From contig JAPEVC010000096.1 of the NCBI GenBank assembly GCA_027946555.1, positions 1 to 64,000 of the forward strand: 64,000 nt of DNA, read 5' to 3'. Origin of the DNA: Gnomoniopsis sp. IMI 355080. Lineage: Eukaryota > Ascomycota > Sordariomycetes > Diaporthales > Gnomoniaceae. The stretch's first letter is position 1. Each line of letters begins with the position of its first letter. Below are positions 45,467 through 55,496 of this stretch, one piece after another. A program made the position numbers and the translations under genes. The notes beneath the pieces are model-generated. The model was not told the DNA's origin. It saw nothing but the letters and a program-made list of their open reading frames with translations, and did not search any database.

Positions 45467-46366
45467 CTACCTAATCGTGCAGCTGGACTGGGAATATCAG
45501 CAAATTCCACAATACAAGCTCACAAGTTCATGTGGGAATAGTGCATAGGCTCACAGGAAGAAGTATTAGGTTGTCAGAATGTTCAAATGTGCCTGGTATG
45601 TATGTTGTCTGTCTAATTCGGGTCTGGGTTATGAGGATAATAAGCGAGAGTTTAATGGGTTGTAATGGAGAAGGGAGACAGAAACAGAGCGAAGAGACTT
45701 TTGGAGGTTGCTTATATGTCCATCGCTTGATCCCACGCCTTTCAGCGACTGGTAGGAAAATATTCTACTAGAACTTGTCCAATAGCTGCGTATATCACTT
45801 GAAAACTGGCTGCCATCATTGAATTGCAGCTTGTTGTGTTGTCAGGACCAGCATCAGGTCTCAACAAGTGACTGTCTACATGGGTGCTCAAGTATCTAAG
45901 TGCGCCTGTCACATCATTGGGGCTGTCAAGTCCTGATTCATTTTCTGAAGTCATGCAAAGCCACTCACTGCCAAGACTCAGATACAGATATTGAAAAGAT
46001 TGGTCCAATTAGAATCATATATACCTTCATCAAGTAATTTATCGTGTCTGATCCTGAGCAGGCACTCCAAACACATTTTTGATCATTTACACCAATGATC
46101 GTCACAATACCTAGGTACCTAAATCTGCATGTACAGATGTGAGTTTTTTTTTGAGGATCCTGGGGCTCCGAGCTTCCAATTTTCTCAGAAGGAGTTCACA
46201 TCAGCAGACATATGTGTTCTTGAATAAAGAATTCACTGATTGCACATTGCCCTGCTCAGGTAATCAAGAATGCATACCCAATTACTGTTCCAATTGAGAT
46301 GGAACTTCCCACAAATTAGTCTAAGCCTCGTTCAGTCCCCGTTTCTTCAATCTTCAAAGATAGACA
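45467..46366. other. AT-rich stretch with an unassigned open frame
   Basis: The minus strand at 45742-46005 stays open for 88 codons with plausible composition (Asp/Ser/Asn-rich, then hydrophobic) but has no ATG. It may be a 5' exon of the orphan gene at 44.8-45.5 kb. A perfect TACCTAGGTA palindrome lies at 46108-46117. Confidence 0.4.
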
Positions 46367-46623
46367 ATGACACCTTCGGCCCTCTTTGATCAGGCACAAA
46401 CAACCACAAAGTCTCCCATTGTGAGTTAATTGTCTATTCATTATGGAGGTCCAAGTTGCAAACAAAGCCTTTGATTGTTGATAAAGGCCTTCTTGTTCTT
46501 GTGCATATATATTAGACTCTATTTAATATGCAGCCTGTAATTCTAGAATTGCTTGTACGTCAAAGTGGGCCATCTCCGGAGCAAACCACAATTGAAAACG
46601 TCAAAATTGTTCCAAATCAGTAG
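46367..46623 (+). CDS. Small spliced ORF just upstream of the kinase-like gene
   Basis: Exon 46367-46420 (18 codons, from ATG) joins exon 46534-46623 over a 113-bp intron (GTGAGT...ATGCAG) to give 47 aa, ending 26 bases before the kinase ATG. Alternatively, a consensus GTACGT donor at 46555 with the TATAG acceptor at 46640 would join these 25 codons in phase to the kinase frame and give a 322-aa protein. Which reading is used cannot be decided from sequence. A small independent peptide or an upstream regulatory ORF is also possible. Confidence 0.27.
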
Positions 46624-46649
46624 AGACATTTTAGGTATAGCTTCTCACC

Positions 46650-47534
46650 ATGGCGGGCATACCTCCAGTGACCCTTCACTGTCAAAACGCCAGCTATACT
46701 TACCAATCAAGCCTATCAGCCACCGTCCATTTATACACCGACGACCCAACAGGGAACACTGTGATCGTAAAATGCGCACCAAGAAAAGAAGCTGAAACCC
46801 ACGCTCAGATGAATGATCTGCCGAATCCATCCATTATACGCTTGCTCAACGTGACCAAAGTCAACCCCTCCACGCCCAATGCCTGGCTTGTTCTAGAGCA
46901 CGCTAACAAGGGCACTCTTCGTGACCTCCTAGCTCACGCCCGCGGTGCTGAAGGGTCCACTTCTCGCAAAGTCCCTGCTTCCTTCTGCTTTCATATTCTT
47001 GCTGGCATATTGAACGCAATAATAGACATCCAGGAGACGCACGGGTTGCAGCACATCGACTTGCACGCCGGCAATGTAGTGTTCCATAGGTCCTCCGATC
47101 AGTGGCCACCCGTAGTGAAGGTGATTGACTTTGGTAAGATGGTCCAACTTCCTGAGGAGAGCCGAGACGACATAGCTTGGGACGAGGCTTCTTCGCCGAG
47201 TATTGGCCCACTTGCTCGCTCGCTACTATCGCAGACATCTGTGCTGGAGGATGATTTCCTATCGGCGACTAGGGACCTGGGTAAGCAAATGAGTCCTTTG
47301 CAGGCCCTGAGAACAGCAAGGGAAGATTCGCGTATGAGAGCTGAGGCTGTGGTAGAATCTGTCCCGAAGTGGCTATTGGCCTACTTTGGGCACGATGTTG
47401 TAGAATGTAGCCCGGAGGATGATGCCCAGCGGAATATCCAGGGAGATGAACAGATCGATGATGATGATGATGATGATGATGAGCCTAATGACTTGATTAC
47501 CATTCGGCTCAAGGTCAATATTCTTTGGCCATAG
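46650..47534 (+). CDS. Protein-kinase-like protein
   Basis: A 294-aa frame with a compact kinase fold. VIVKCAP near residue 40 could hold the ATP-anchoring Lys; a Glu-containing helix follows. WLVLEHANKGTLRDLL reads as the hinge (residue ~75). The catalytic loop is HIDLHAGNVVFH, a variant of HRDLKxxN with Arg to Ile and Lys to His but with the catalytic Asp and Asn kept. VIDFGK supplies the DFG Asp. The glycine-rich loop is not obvious. The C-terminal lobe is short and ends in a run of eight Asp (47457-47480). It is probably an atypical fungal kinase; activity is plausible because Lys, Asp, Asn and DFG are all there. The 5' end may include upstream exons (46367-46554). Confidence 0.72.
   Translation: MAGIPPVTLHCQNASYTYQSSLSATVHLYTDDPTGNTVIVKCAPRKEAETHAQMNDLPNPSIIRLLNVTKVNPSTPNAWLVLEHANKGTLRDLLAHARGAEGSTSRKVPASFCFHILAGILNAIIDIQETHGLQHIDLHAGNVVFHRSSDQWPPVVKVIDFGKMVQLPEESRDDIAWDEASSPSIGPLARSLLSQTSVLEDDFLSATRDLGKQMSPLQALRTAREDSRMRAEAVVESVPKWLLAYFGHDVVECSPEDDAQRNIQGDEQIDDDDDDDDEPNDLITIRLKVNILWP
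47457..47480 (+). repeat. GAT trinucleotide repeat
   Basis: Eight GAT units in frame code for an Asp run in the tail of the kinase-like protein; likely to vary in length between strains. Confidence 0.9.
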
Positions 47535-47657
47535 AAAATAGACAAAAGATTTGATAACTCAGAACCTTGGAAGCTAGAAGGTTCCCAGACAGAAAATTGA
47601 ATATCTAAGCGAGGTTGAACTCCCTCTCTGCCGTCTTTCTGCTGTTTTCATTTCCCC

Positions 47658-49117
47658 CTACGTCCAAGTATAACACTCATCCGCAATTGGAACTTCGACA
47701 CTATACAGTGTCATATTCCAAAACTCAGTGAGAAAAGCATCCAACGTAAACTCGAAGTCGCTCACCACCTCAACCCCATTGCTGCAGGTCCCATCAGCAC
47801 CGACTTGGGTCACTGTTACGTTCGTCCCAGTAGCACCCGACACCACTTGACTTGCATTCAGCGTTGCAGTTATTGGAAATTCGACTTTGGGTGTCAATCC
47901 GCCGCTCAAGTCGAGTAGTCCGCCCAAAATTGTAAAGTCTAGCCCGACGGTAACCGATACAAACGGCGCCACGCCGATTGTGCCCTCTTCACCGAGGGTG
48001 AGGTCGGCGTGGTAGGTCGGTGTCCAGCCCTCAGCAGCGGTCTCATCTCCCACAAAGTCGAGGTGGATTGTACCGTTAGCAATGTCGGCTCCAATGTCGA
48101 GGGTCACATCAATCGCGGCGTCGACGTCGACCGCTGCGCCCACGGCAAAGCTCAACTCGGGGCCGAACGTCAAGATTCCGGGCACGTCAACGACGTAGTA
48201 CTCGATGCCATCGGAATAGCTAAAGGTATCGCTGTACGGCGCATTGACAGCAAGTTCCAGCTCGAGATCAGCGGACACAGTGGTGGCAGCGTCGACGTAA
48301 AGCGCGTCGAGGCTGAACGTCCAGATGTCAAAATCAAGGTAGCCGTCCAAGGTCACTCCGAGGGCAAGAGAACCTGAGTTCGCCGTGACGGTGACATATG
48401 GATCGTATTCGAAGAGAGTGAGCGAGGGCGTGAGATCCCATTCGGTGGAAACACTGACCGCGTCCGGGTCGATGACAATGTCGCGCTTTGTCTTGGTGGG
48501 CACGACTGTACTGGACAGTCCAGGGAGCCCAGTAAAATTGGCACGCATGTGAGCTGGATACTATGGTTAGCGAGAGAGCATTAATGTATAGCATAAAGGC
48601 TGGAGGGCTTACAAGCAACACTAGTCACGTTTGACTTCTCTGCGGTCGCCACGAGTGTGGAATTAGATATTTCGAAAGAGTCAGCCACGAAGAAACCTCT
48701 TTCGTATTCCGTATCACAGTCGCCAAGATGATTTGTAATGAGCACCAGGTCTTTATAGGCACTCCACGCAGCGAAGGCGGCATCCAAGCTATTCGTGCTA
48801 TTAAACGAAACGGTCACTGAGTCCGCCGCACAGTCAACGTTTGTCAGGCTTTCGATTGCCTCCAGAAGGACGGCTGATGACACGGTCAACGTAATGTTGA
48901 CATAATTTGTATCGTTAAGCCCATAAGGAAGGGTAACGTTGGTTTGTGCTAAGAAGGGATTCTCATCTTCAGGCGTGGTGCACTTGATGGGTGTTAGGGT
49001 CATATTACTAGCCACGGTGACATTGGTGGCATCTGTGGTCTGGCGGATGGACTTCATTCCAGGGTAGGCGGCGAGGGTTGAGCCGGCCAGTGAGGCCATC
49101 GTGAGGAGAGTGGCCAT
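47658..49117 (-). CDS. Secreted, heavily N-glycosylated fungal protein
   Basis: Exons 48613-49117 and 47658-48553 join over a 59-bp intron (GTAAGC...ATCCAG) to give 466 aa. MATLLTMASLAGSTLAAYPG is a signal peptide; the ATG 54 bases upstream would put a second hydrophobic leader before it. More than ten N-x-S/T sequons occur in the first ~180 residues and several more later. The second half is a series of short beta-strand-like segments with alternating Val, Thr and Asp, ending in DECYTWT. It resembles the uncharacterised cell-wall or extracellular proteins with DUF7029/DUF7223-like domains common in Pezizomycotina; that match is from memory of layout, not a search. No GPI signal or transmembrane anchor appears at the end. 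The role is unknown. Confidence 0.75.
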
Positions 49118-50500
49118 TGTTGGGCAGGGGCACAGAAAAGGAAATATCGGATAGGAAATGAGTGACAGCAAGCTAATCCAAGGCCAACTCAGCGAGGGAA
49201 TAACCGATTTGGAGTAGAGAGTGTGTAAGGAGTGAATGATTAGAGCACTTCCTTAGCATTTCCAATGGGGAGAGGTGGGAAAGCTTCCATATTTCATTAC
49301 GGTCCTGTATAGGTGCAGCATACTTCCCAATATGGATTCCAGATTGCCGTCGCCCTCAGGCCCTCATCAAGGTCATCTCGGTGCCAAATCGCTTTAAGAT
49401 CGTACTATACCGACGGCCCCATAGCCGGGGATGATACCTTCGTTGGCATATTGTTTCCGTCTTCAGAGGTCACGTACCTCGCCATCTGTATCCGCATATT
49501 TTGTGAGCGACAACTATTCTTGTGACATAGTGGACCCCATGCTGGGGTAGCATTAACGATTCGTGCTAATGCTTTCTGGGTCTTTGGCTAATTTGGGATA
49601 CTCACCCGTTGCGCCCCTCGGTGGTATTTGCACAGATGGATTGGAAAGTTCTGTCCATTCATTCTGGATACAATGTAAGTCTGCAATTTTGTCTTGCTAG
49701 TCTTGCCAGTCTGATAAACTCTGACCATGGGCCCGGCCCCTTGAAGTTACGCAAGCTCGGTGTAGAAGATAACCGCCGGCAGATGGATCGCTTGCATGGT
49801 AGACGTCGCTTATTATGCAAGGAGCAGATGAGGTGGAATGCTACTTAGACCCACCCGATATCTGTATATAGCGATCGGTTCCCAGTACGCTCGGCATAAT
49901 ATGGGATGAACCGCAGCCCATGAGATCTCTTGCGTGAAAAGGGAGATACAAAAAAGATTCACCCAGCAAATGAAAACGTACATGGACTCGCACGCACGTG
50001 GTAAACACTATTCGTCCACCGGTGCTGTGTCAACCGAGACGGCCGAGTTCCTACTTGTGGCTGTCGGTCCGGGTCTATTGACTGCGACGGTTTTGGCAAC
50101 CGATGCGGCGACTCATTGCTGCTGGCAGTACTACGACACGACTCTAGAATTTGGTAGAAGGTGACAATGGTGGTTCGAACTCTAACGCTGCACGGTCTAA
50201 AGGCCTGCGACAACTGCGCTTGTTAATTTGCGCTGGGCATTCTAAGTGGAGTGGAGGCTCTCATGCACGATCGCGTAAATCATCACGGTAACCTATGCAG
50301 GGATACAACTGGGTGTGTTAGCGGCTTTGCCAGATTCTACTTATCGCGATCTGGAAAATTGGCCGAACAAGATCACTCAGTATGGGTAAAGACGTTGAGA
50401 ACAAAGCTGACTCGTTCTAACGGCATGTTATCAGGCGCTCCCGGGAGCTAGGTATTCTCAGTACATGAATCATATCAAGAACCCGCTGGTTAGAGCATGA
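49118..50500. other. Gene-free stretch
   Basis: Promoter side of the secreted-protein gene and 3' flank of the IDO gene. Nothing recognisable was seen beyond short open frames. Confidence 0.55.
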
Positions 50501-52039
50501 TCAACTAATGCAAATGCCACCACCGCCAAAATCGTCCTCCATTGTCCACGTCCCGGCCAATCCCGCGACCTCAACCTCCTCCACCGGTTTCTCCTCCTTG
50601 CCAAAGAAGAAGTCGCCTCTGCCCTCCCTCCTGGGCATGCGGTTCATGAAACGCCGCGCCCAGTCGCTCACCGCAGGATCGCCCGTCTCGTCGCGCGCCT
50701 GCTTGAGAAATGACATGAGCTGCGTCCCGCCAGTACCCTTCAAGTCCTTCTTGGGCGAGGTCGTTTCGAGGGCGATGCCCTGAGGTCCGCGCTTGGCGGG
50801 GACTACTTGTGGAACGTGGCTCTGAGACTGGCGGCTCGCCGTCGCGAGGTTTACGCGCTGCCGGATGGCCTCGGGGCTGCGACTGCGGCTGCGAGCACGC
50901 ACAGCGCGAGACGGCGTCACAATGTAGCGCGTGACAATCGCGATGTGCTTGTCGCGCAGATTGCTCAGCATGGCAAGACATGCATCATAGGCAAGTCGAA
51001 CCTCCGAATCACCACACGACTCGACAAAGTCGCGGATGTTAGCGACGGACGCGACATCGTTGAGGAAGCGTGCATGCGGGCCAGGCATGTACTTGCGCAT
51101 TTCCATGATGAAGTTGTGTCTGGGTGCGGGTGCTCGACCGCGCGCATCCGACTCTGAGGCAGAAGCATCACGTTTTTCGCCTGTGGGTCGGTGTTCAATG
51201 CCGAGTGCCACGTCGAAGAACTGGATGATGGAGCTTTGCGCATTACTGCCGCCGCTGTACTGGCGGTACTCACCACGGCCAGACTCATCCATCTCGTAGA
51301 GCACACCCTTGGGAAGTCCCGCCTCGGCCATGTTCTTACTCCCGGCCAGGAAGGGACGAATGCGATCATAGAAAATGGTCGGGTGGCAGTGTTCGTGCAT
51401 ACGCTGTAACAAGATGCCGAGATCGTCAAGACGTTCGGCAAAGGCTCGAAGACAGCGTGTGACAGCAGCAGCATCCCCTTCGCGCGCAGCAGCCATTGCA
51501 GTCAACATGAGCGGAATGATGGGGGCGCCACGAGCCTCGATGGCGACGGAGACCAGGTAGAACCAAGACTCGTCCGAGGAGCCGGTGAAAGTGTTCAACG
51601 TGGCGAGGTTGTCGAGATCCTCAATGTCCTCGTCGACAAATAACGGCTTGAAGTTCCAGAGGCAGAGGCCGGCATAGGTGGCGACGGGCGGCACCTCGAG
51701 ATACTCCGAGACCTCGAGCAGGGGCACGGAGATGCATGGCGGCAAACGGTCACTGGGGCTGTCACCACCCCAGATGTATCCGTGGGCCATGAAGATGAGT
51801 AGGCTATAGGCTCTCCGCCATTCCGCATCGTGTTCCAGACCGGTGGTGGAGAGGACAGGGAGGCGGTCAATAACGCCTCGCAGGCGGCCACTGAGGATCA
51901 AGGCCTGCAAGTTGGCCGTAATAGCCTCCCATCTGTTGTAGTATGGATCCGGAAGTCTCGTTAACGGCAAGACTTCGGGTAAGAAGCCTCGAGCTGGAGA
52001 GATTCCATAGTCGGACAAGACAGGGATGGAAGGTAGCAT
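50501..52039 (-). CDS. BNA2: Indoleamine 2,3-dioxygenase
   Basis: Heme dioxygenase opening the indole ring of tryptophan, the first step of the kynurenine route to NAD+. An intronless 512-aa protein from the ATG at 52039 (MLPSIPVLSDYGISPARGFLP); no ATG lies upstream in frame. The IDO signature GGSNAQSS is at about residue 270. PGPHARFLNDVAS, with the proximal heme His, follows near residue 330. The C-terminal ~130 residues (RSRSRSPEAIRQRV..., then a disordered Gly-rich end) extend past the fold, as in many fungal IDOs. Divergent from VPS23, 1.2 kb away. Confidence 0.95.
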   Translation of the reverse strand: MLPSIPVLSDYGISPARGFLPEVLPLTRLPDPYYNRWEAITANLQALILSGRLRGVIDRLPVLSTTGLEHDAEWRRAYSLLIFMAHGYIWGGDSPSDRLPPCISVPLLEVSEYLEVPPVATYAGLCLWNFKPLFVDEDIEDLDNLATLNTFTGSSDESWFYLVSVAIEARGAPIIPLMLTAMAAAREGDAAAVTRCLRAFAERLDDLGILLQRMHEHCHPTIFYDRIRPFLAGSKNMAEAGLPKGVLYEMDESGRGEYRQYSGGSNAQSSIIQFFDVALGIEHRPTGEKRDASASESDARGRAPAPRHNFIMEMRKYMPGPHARFLNDVASVANIRDFVESCGDSEVRLAYDACLAMLSNLRDKHIAIVTRYIVTPSRAVRARSRSRSPEAIRQRVNLATASRQSQSHVPQVVPAKRGPQGIALETTSPKKDLKGTGGTQLMSFLKQARDETGDPAVSDWARRFMNRMPRREGRGDFFFGKEEKPVEEVEVAGLAGTWTMEDDFGGGGICIS

Positions 52040-53270
52040 GACTTTGTTGTAACTCGTCACTTTTTTTGTTTGAAAGAGATTTCTTCTCTTGGCGATTCAG
52101 TGGTTCGACACGTACAGTCGCGAGATCAACAGAAAGTTCGAGAAAGACGATTCAAATAGGGAAAAAGTCCTGACGCAAGGAGTATACAGAATTTGCTCTG
52201 ATATACTCCTCAGCCGTGCGAAATCCCCTGTGAAGCGCGGGCATGCGTGGTAGAACAAAACGATATAGACAACTATGTTGTGCTAGCGGCAAGTTGAGCA
52301 CAAAAAAGAGAAACCACCTAGCCTGAGGAGCGGGAGAGGAGACATGACTTATATGGAAATAGAAAAGCCGCTGCTCGGCCTTTTTTTCTCCTTGACACTT
52401 GAATGTGAGAATTTGAAATCCACAAACCTCCGATCCACCCACCGACCTTGCGACTTTGGGACCCTGATTCGAGTGATGAGGAATGGAAACGAGCAAGGAT
52501 TATGTGGGCAGTGTGCTGTATGCCTGTCTGTTTTCGATGTGTCGCATGCGCATTGCAAACTGACAAGTGACAACAGCGTTTATTAAGCCGACTCAATCCA
52601 GCTCGCTGTCCACTTCCGATCGCGCCCGACAGAAGGAACGCCACAGAATAATGCTGCGATGGGGTGTGAGGCATCTGTTCTCAGGGCGGGTTTCATAGAG
52701 TAATGGAAACCAGGTCTAAGTGAGCATGGAATGCATGCACGGGCACGAGCCTGACCTCTTGCCAAGCAACCAAGAGACAGTAACAACTCGGTAGACAGCA
52801 GTCAATAGCAGTGAAATAACAATAATCGTATGATGGATGGAAACTTGCGATGACGTTGACCGAGTGCTGAGGCATCGATCTTCAAAGAGCGGGAATCGGA
52901 CTGAACGGAAGAGAGTATCCAGGTAGCCCCAGCGAGTGAGTGAGTGAGCGCCTGGACACCCGAATCTTCGCCGGGCCCTGTAGCCCGGCTGCCACCACAC
53001 GTGCTCGGAGCCGCCCTCCGCCGCCACAGGCCCAAACGCCCGCTAGTTCCAATTGGTGCCGCGGTTCTGGACCTGGGAGCTGCACTGGGGCAGGTTCGCG
53101 CCAAGGCTGAGCTGGCCGGCTAGTAGTCAACTCCACAACCTTGAACCCCACGATGCTGCCCAGCTTCACCCCCCCCAGTGCCTCAACGACAACACCTCAC
53201 ACCTCGGCCATGCGTCGGTGACTCTACCACCCATACTTTTCATATCTCTCCCTGCGCCAGCCCAACCACC
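52040..53270. other. Intergenic, divergent promoters of IDO and VPS23
   Basis: Contains several minus-strand open frames up to ~118 codons with low-complexity or Arg/Cys-biased composition, and a pyrimidine-rich stretch before the VPS23 ATG. No gene was supported. Confidence 0.5.
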
Positions 53271-55101
53271 ATGGTTGTCCAGCAACATGTTCTCAACTGG
53301 CTCTACAGCGTTTTGACTAGTGTAGGTCCACTGTCGCAACTAGCCCAAACTCTGTGCTCGCCTTGACTGACTCCCTCGTGATGACTGCAGGAATATCACG
53401 ATGTCAACCGCACATATAATGACGTAGCCCAGGCACTATCTCAGTACCCTTCACTTCTACCCAGGACCGATGTTCACAGTACGAGCCAGTCCTGAATCCC
53501 CCTACCAGCATCTCCTACTGACATTGGACTGCCAACACAGCATACCCCAATGGCTCGTCTGCTCTCCTCCTCCATCTCTCTGGAACGATACCAGTAAATT
53601 TCCGGGGCACAACCTATCGCTTTCCCATCTCGCTATGGGTGCCTCACGCATATCCTCGAGAGCCTCCCCTCGTCTACGTCACTCCCACAGAGACGATGGT
53701 GGTTAGGCCGGGACAGCACGTAGACCCGCAGGGCCAGGTCTACCATCCGTACCTCGTGGGCTGGGCTGATTTCTGGGATGTATGTTGACACATCAACACC
53801 GGCCTGCTGTGTGGCTAAAAACTGGACTGACTCGATATGCGCAGAAATCGAACATCCTCGACTTCCTCGCGATTCTACGAGACATCTTCGCCAAAGAACC
53901 TCCTGTCATCGCCAGGGGAGCAGCCCAGCGACCACCACCGGTCCATCCCCAAGCCACTCCAACACCACCTCCTGTTCCACCATTACCACAAGAGCTCTCT
54001 GCGAGGCCGTCAAGCTCGGTCCATTCGACTCCCGCCCCGAATGGGCACCCACCACCACCTCCCCCGAAGCCACACCAACAGTCTCCTCGAGCAGATGGCG
54101 CGCCCCCATTACCTCCTCTTCCGCCCGGCACAGCACGGCCATCAAGTCAATATGGCTCCGGAATGCAGTCTCCAACCCCCGCATCGAATAATCGCATGTC
54201 GAGATATGAAAGTGCACCACCTCTGCCACCACAGGCGCAGCCACCTCAGCAGCGAGGACTACCACAGCAACTCCCTCCGGTCGGTCCTCCCGTTACTCAA
54301 GGTGCCTACCAAGGACCTCCTCCAGGATCATATCAAACAAGTCCTCCACCAGCTCACATGGCTTCTACCGACCCTCGACATAATTCCAACTTCCCTTCTC
54401 AAGCATACCCACAATACCCCGGGCCATCGCCGCAAACACAACAGCAGCAGCAGCAGCAGCAACAACAATGGCCACAGCAGTACCCTCCTCAGGTTGCGCC
54501 TCCTCAACCTAAACAAAAACCCCCTCCACCACCCGACCTGATGGATGAGCCACTAACGTTGAACATCCCATCGCCGTCTTCAGTTCCGGCACCTCCCATA
54601 CCACCCAACCCAGAGAAGGACGCGCTGCTACATCAACTGGCGATCACCCTCCACCAAACTCGTATGCGGACAAAAGAGCAAAATGAATCGAGTCTACAGG
54701 GGCTTCAGGCTCAACGGACTGCCATGCTGAACGCCATGAGCACTATGCAGTCAGAAATTGGCGCCCTGACCCAGCTTTCCAATCTGCTACAGAACAATAC
54801 AAACATCCTCCAAGATACGATGCGCCGCGCTGATGAGGTAATCCAGAATAGCACACGGTTACCGGAACCGGACGTTGATCAGCTGCTTGTGGCGCCGACT
54901 GTGGTAGCAAACCAACTGTATGATCTGGTCGCCGAGGAAAGGGCACTGGCCGATGCCATCTTTGTGTTGGGCCGGGCGGTGGAGAGGGGCCGGGTAGCAC
55001 CGGCTGTGTTTGCAAAGACGACACGGTCTCTAGCAAGAGAATGGTATCTGAAGAAAGCACTGGTCAAGAAGATTGGCCTAGGGATGCAGTTGACTGCTTA
55101 A
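53271..55101 (+). CDS. VPS23: ESCRT-I subunit VPS23 (TSG101 homologue)
   Basis: ESCRT-I component that binds ubiquitinated membrane cargo and sorts it to multivesicular bodies; in filamentous ascomycetes it also serves pH signalling. Exons 53271-53321, 53391-53478, 53541-53779 and 53845-55101 give 544 aa. The UEV domain spans ~residues 1-145 (TYPNGSSALLLHLSGTIPV, FRFP-type YRFPISLWVPHAYPREPPLVYVTP, YHPYLVGWADFWD). A ~230-residue Pro/Gln-rich linker follows, with a ten-Gln run. A coiled coil (LQGLQAQRTAMLNAMSTMQSEI) and the C-terminal steadiness box (YDLVAEERALADAIFVLGRAVERG...FAKTTRSLAREWYLKKALVKK) end the protein. All junctions keep phase. Convergent with the MFS gene downstream. Confidence 0.95.
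54439..54468 (+). repeat. CAG/CAA polyglutamine tract
   Basis: Ten consecutive Gln codons (pure CAG interior, CAA ends) in the VPS23 linker, a likely length-variable site between strains. Confidence 0.9.
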
Positions 55102-55496
55102 TGGGGTGTTGTCCAGCGTGGGGAATGTCAGGGTGGGCGAGTCTTTAATATGGCCATCAAAGGTCGTCCTTCGAGGCACAGGGAAAACATGCTAGCGAGG
55201 AGTTCACGGCATGCCGCATGCTAAACGAGTTGCCGCTTTCGCAGGCGAGGCACAGACAGCACCTAATGCAAGGAATCTTTCCCTGGAGGCTGAGAGAATC
55301 AAGGGGTCTACCCAAAGCAATCAATCCAGATCTGTCTCTCCTGCGGTCATGCTGGTTGTTTGAGACTGCGGATCCAAAAAGCTTTCAAATACAACAATTG
55401 CATCGTAGAATTTCTCGGTGGCTGGTTTCCAAAAGTCCGCACTGCCTGTCTCCCTACCTGCATGGCATGTCCCTTCAGCTTGGGATAACGTCCCTT
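55102..55496. other. Intergenic, between convergent genes
   Basis: 3' flanks of VPS23 (+) and the MFS carrier (-). No gene was seen. Confidence 0.6.

Noticed and set aside
43200..46600. The AT-richer block as a transposon
   Set aside because: No terminal repeats, transposase or reverse-transcriptase motifs were seen on either strand; only small orphan-like exons.
49313..50451. Short open frames between the secreted-protein and IDO genes
   Set aside because: Below about 85 codons, no recognised motif and no splice partners.
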